DNA of 5,188 nucleotides from JBBRQP01 sp038226175 (GTDB lineage: Bacteria; Cyanobacteriota; Cyanobacteriia; Gloeobacterales; Anthocerotibacteraceae). Shown here piece by piece: positions 5,056 through 5,188 of the stretch (position 1 is its first letter; each line of letters starts with the position of its first letter). A program made the position numbers and the translations under genes. The DNA lies in NCBI GenBank assembly GCA_038226175.1, contig JBBRQP010000139.1, forward strand, positions 1-5,188, written 5' to 3'. A model generated the notes under the pieces. The model did not search any database. It was not told where the DNA came from and saw only the letters and a list, made by a program, of their open reading frames with translations.

Positions 5056-5188
5056 TCCTAAGAAAGACATAAAAGGTTCCTATACCAGTCCAGCTTGGGA
5101 AAACTAAACTTATTGATAGTTGCACCTAACTCAAAGATAAATCTTACTATCTTAAATGATTTGCATAAGTGCCAACACTCTCTCAAGA

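Noticed and set aside
3501..5188. A type I, II or III restriction-modification operon around the Mrr-like gene
   Set aside because: No methyltransferase, specificity or helicase motif is seen on either strand; a partner beyond the right edge cannot be excluded.
1..5188. tRNA, rRNA, CRISPR array or HIP1 octamer
   Set aside because: No cloverleaf, rRNA-like block, regular direct repeats with spacers or GCGATCGC was found by eye.

Overview
The window looks like a cyanobacterial chromosome segment of moderate GC content. This rests on gene content rather than a database match. It holds a Ycf22/TGD2-type MCE lipid-transport protein with a long helical C-terminus, an IscR/NsrR-like Rrf2 regulator, a lipoyl synthase close to the short cyanobacterial LipA type, and a small one-helix membrane protein with a proline-rich N-terminus. 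The species cannot be named. I saw no HIP1 octamer (GCGATCGC) by eye.

Layout. Bases 1-140 are intergenic with one small hairpin. An Rrf2-family regulator gene (141-596, minus) sits 18 bp downstream of an mlaD/ycf22-like gene (615-1787, minus), so the two probably form one operon, mlaD first. A 100-bp divergent intergenic region (1788-1887) separates this operon from lipA (1888-2808, plus) and contains a perfect 11-bp palindrome and a good -10 box for lipA. lipA converges on a small membrane protein gene (about 2760-3221, minus), and the two coding regions overlap by 49 bp at their 3' ends. A 273- to 285-bp AT-rich spacer with several inverted repeats follows. Next is a 503-codon gene (3507-5018, minus) for a coiled-coil protein with a C-terminal Mrr-type restriction endonuclease domain. 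The last 170 bases are non-coding and carry this gene's probable promoter.

How the genes relate. The left part is core metabolism and envelope biology: an MCE protein for lipid transport across the periplasm, a probable Fe-S or redox-sensing regulator, and a 4Fe-4S lipoyl synthase. The regulator may act on the shared mlaD/lipA intergenic region; this is inference from position and from the family's known biology. The right part, with its solitary Mrr-like nuclease, AT-rich flanks and no visible methyltransferase partner, looks like an accessory defence gene. It is the best candidate here for something incompletely described: a nuclease fused to a long coiled coil and a middle domain I cannot name, behind an extended -10 promoter that lies inside a perfect palindrome.
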